A stretch of 6,659 nucleotides of DNA from Pleomorphochaeta sp964545735 (lineage in GTDB: Bacteria > Spirochaetota > Spirochaetia > Sphaerochaetales > Sphaerochaetaceae). Positions within the stretch are counted from its first letter, which is position 1, and each line of letters starts with the position of its first letter. Positions 6,599 through 6,659 of the stretch are shown here, in pieces. The stretch spans positions 1 to 6,659 of the forward strand of contig CAZJGS010000130.1 in assembly GCA_964545735.1 (NCBI GenBank), in the 5' to 3' direction. The notes beneath the pieces are model-generated. The model was given only the letters and a program-made list of their open reading frames with translations, was not told the origin of the DNA and did not search any database. The translations under genes and the position numbers were made by a program.

Positions 6599-6659
6599 GT
6601 GTCAAAAAAAGATGGACGAGATTATCTATATTTAATTTGGAAAGAACCTATTTCTAGGA
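6599..6659 (+). CDS. Hypothetical protein, N-terminal 20 codons (continues past window)
   Basis: GTG 6599 follows a near-perfect AAAGGAGG at 6584-6591 with a 7-base spacer, so translation start is well supported. The visible residues read MSKKDGRDYLYLIWKEPISR, a soluble-looking N terminus with an early beta-strand-like DYLYLIWK. Only 14 bases separate it from the kinase stop, so it is in the same operon and is a candidate partner or antitoxin, but too little is visible to assign a family. Confidence 0.7.
   Translation, partial: MSKKDGRDYLYLIWKEPISR

Noticed and set aside
1..6659. CRISPR array, tRNA or rRNA genes
   Set aside because: No regularly spaced repeats, cloverleaf-like sequence or conserved rRNA stretches were seen on either strand by eye.

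Overview
The window is a strongly AT-rich bacterial segment. Its purine-rich Shine-Dalgarno sites, sigma-A-like promoter, U-tailed hairpin and IS3-type transposase remnant all point to a low-GC Bacillota, most likely Lactobacillales; the species cannot be fixed from the sequence. Every intact gene reads on the + strand.

Left block (1-5351): a compact five-gene cluster. It runs from the C-terminal part of an FRG-domain protein (cut by the window edge) to an M42-type metallopeptidase, a previously hidden 36-residue Cys-containing peptide, a radical SAM/SPASM enzyme with a probable N-terminal RiPP recognition element, and an SNF2-family helicase-like ATPase. FRG/M42 and rSAM/SNF2 overlap by a few bases, so each pair is probably translationally coupled. 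The small peptide has its own strong Shine-Dalgarno site, a convincing promoter inside the end of the peptidase gene, and a hairpin terminator/attenuator just after it. This is the usual arrangement for making a RiPP precursor in excess over its modifying enzyme. The most economical reading is an uncharacterised RiPP locus: the rSAM enzyme modifies the peptide, the M42 enzyme may trim it, and FRG and SNF2 proteins, which are not standard RiPP genes, supply an unknown and possibly defence-related effector function. No exporter or immunity gene is visible in the window.

Middle (5352-5667): no intact gene. It holds the C-terminal remnant of an IS3-family transposase on the - strand and a 16-bp tandem duplication near the apparent end of the element, marking an old insertion and deletion scar.

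Right block (5668-6659): a HipA-like kinase gene whose ATG overlaps the stop of a 16-codon mini-ORF, followed at 14 bp by the start of another gene with a near-perfect ribosome binding site, cut by the window edge. This looks like a separate accessory (toxin-antitoxin or defence-like) module next to the RiPP cluster.
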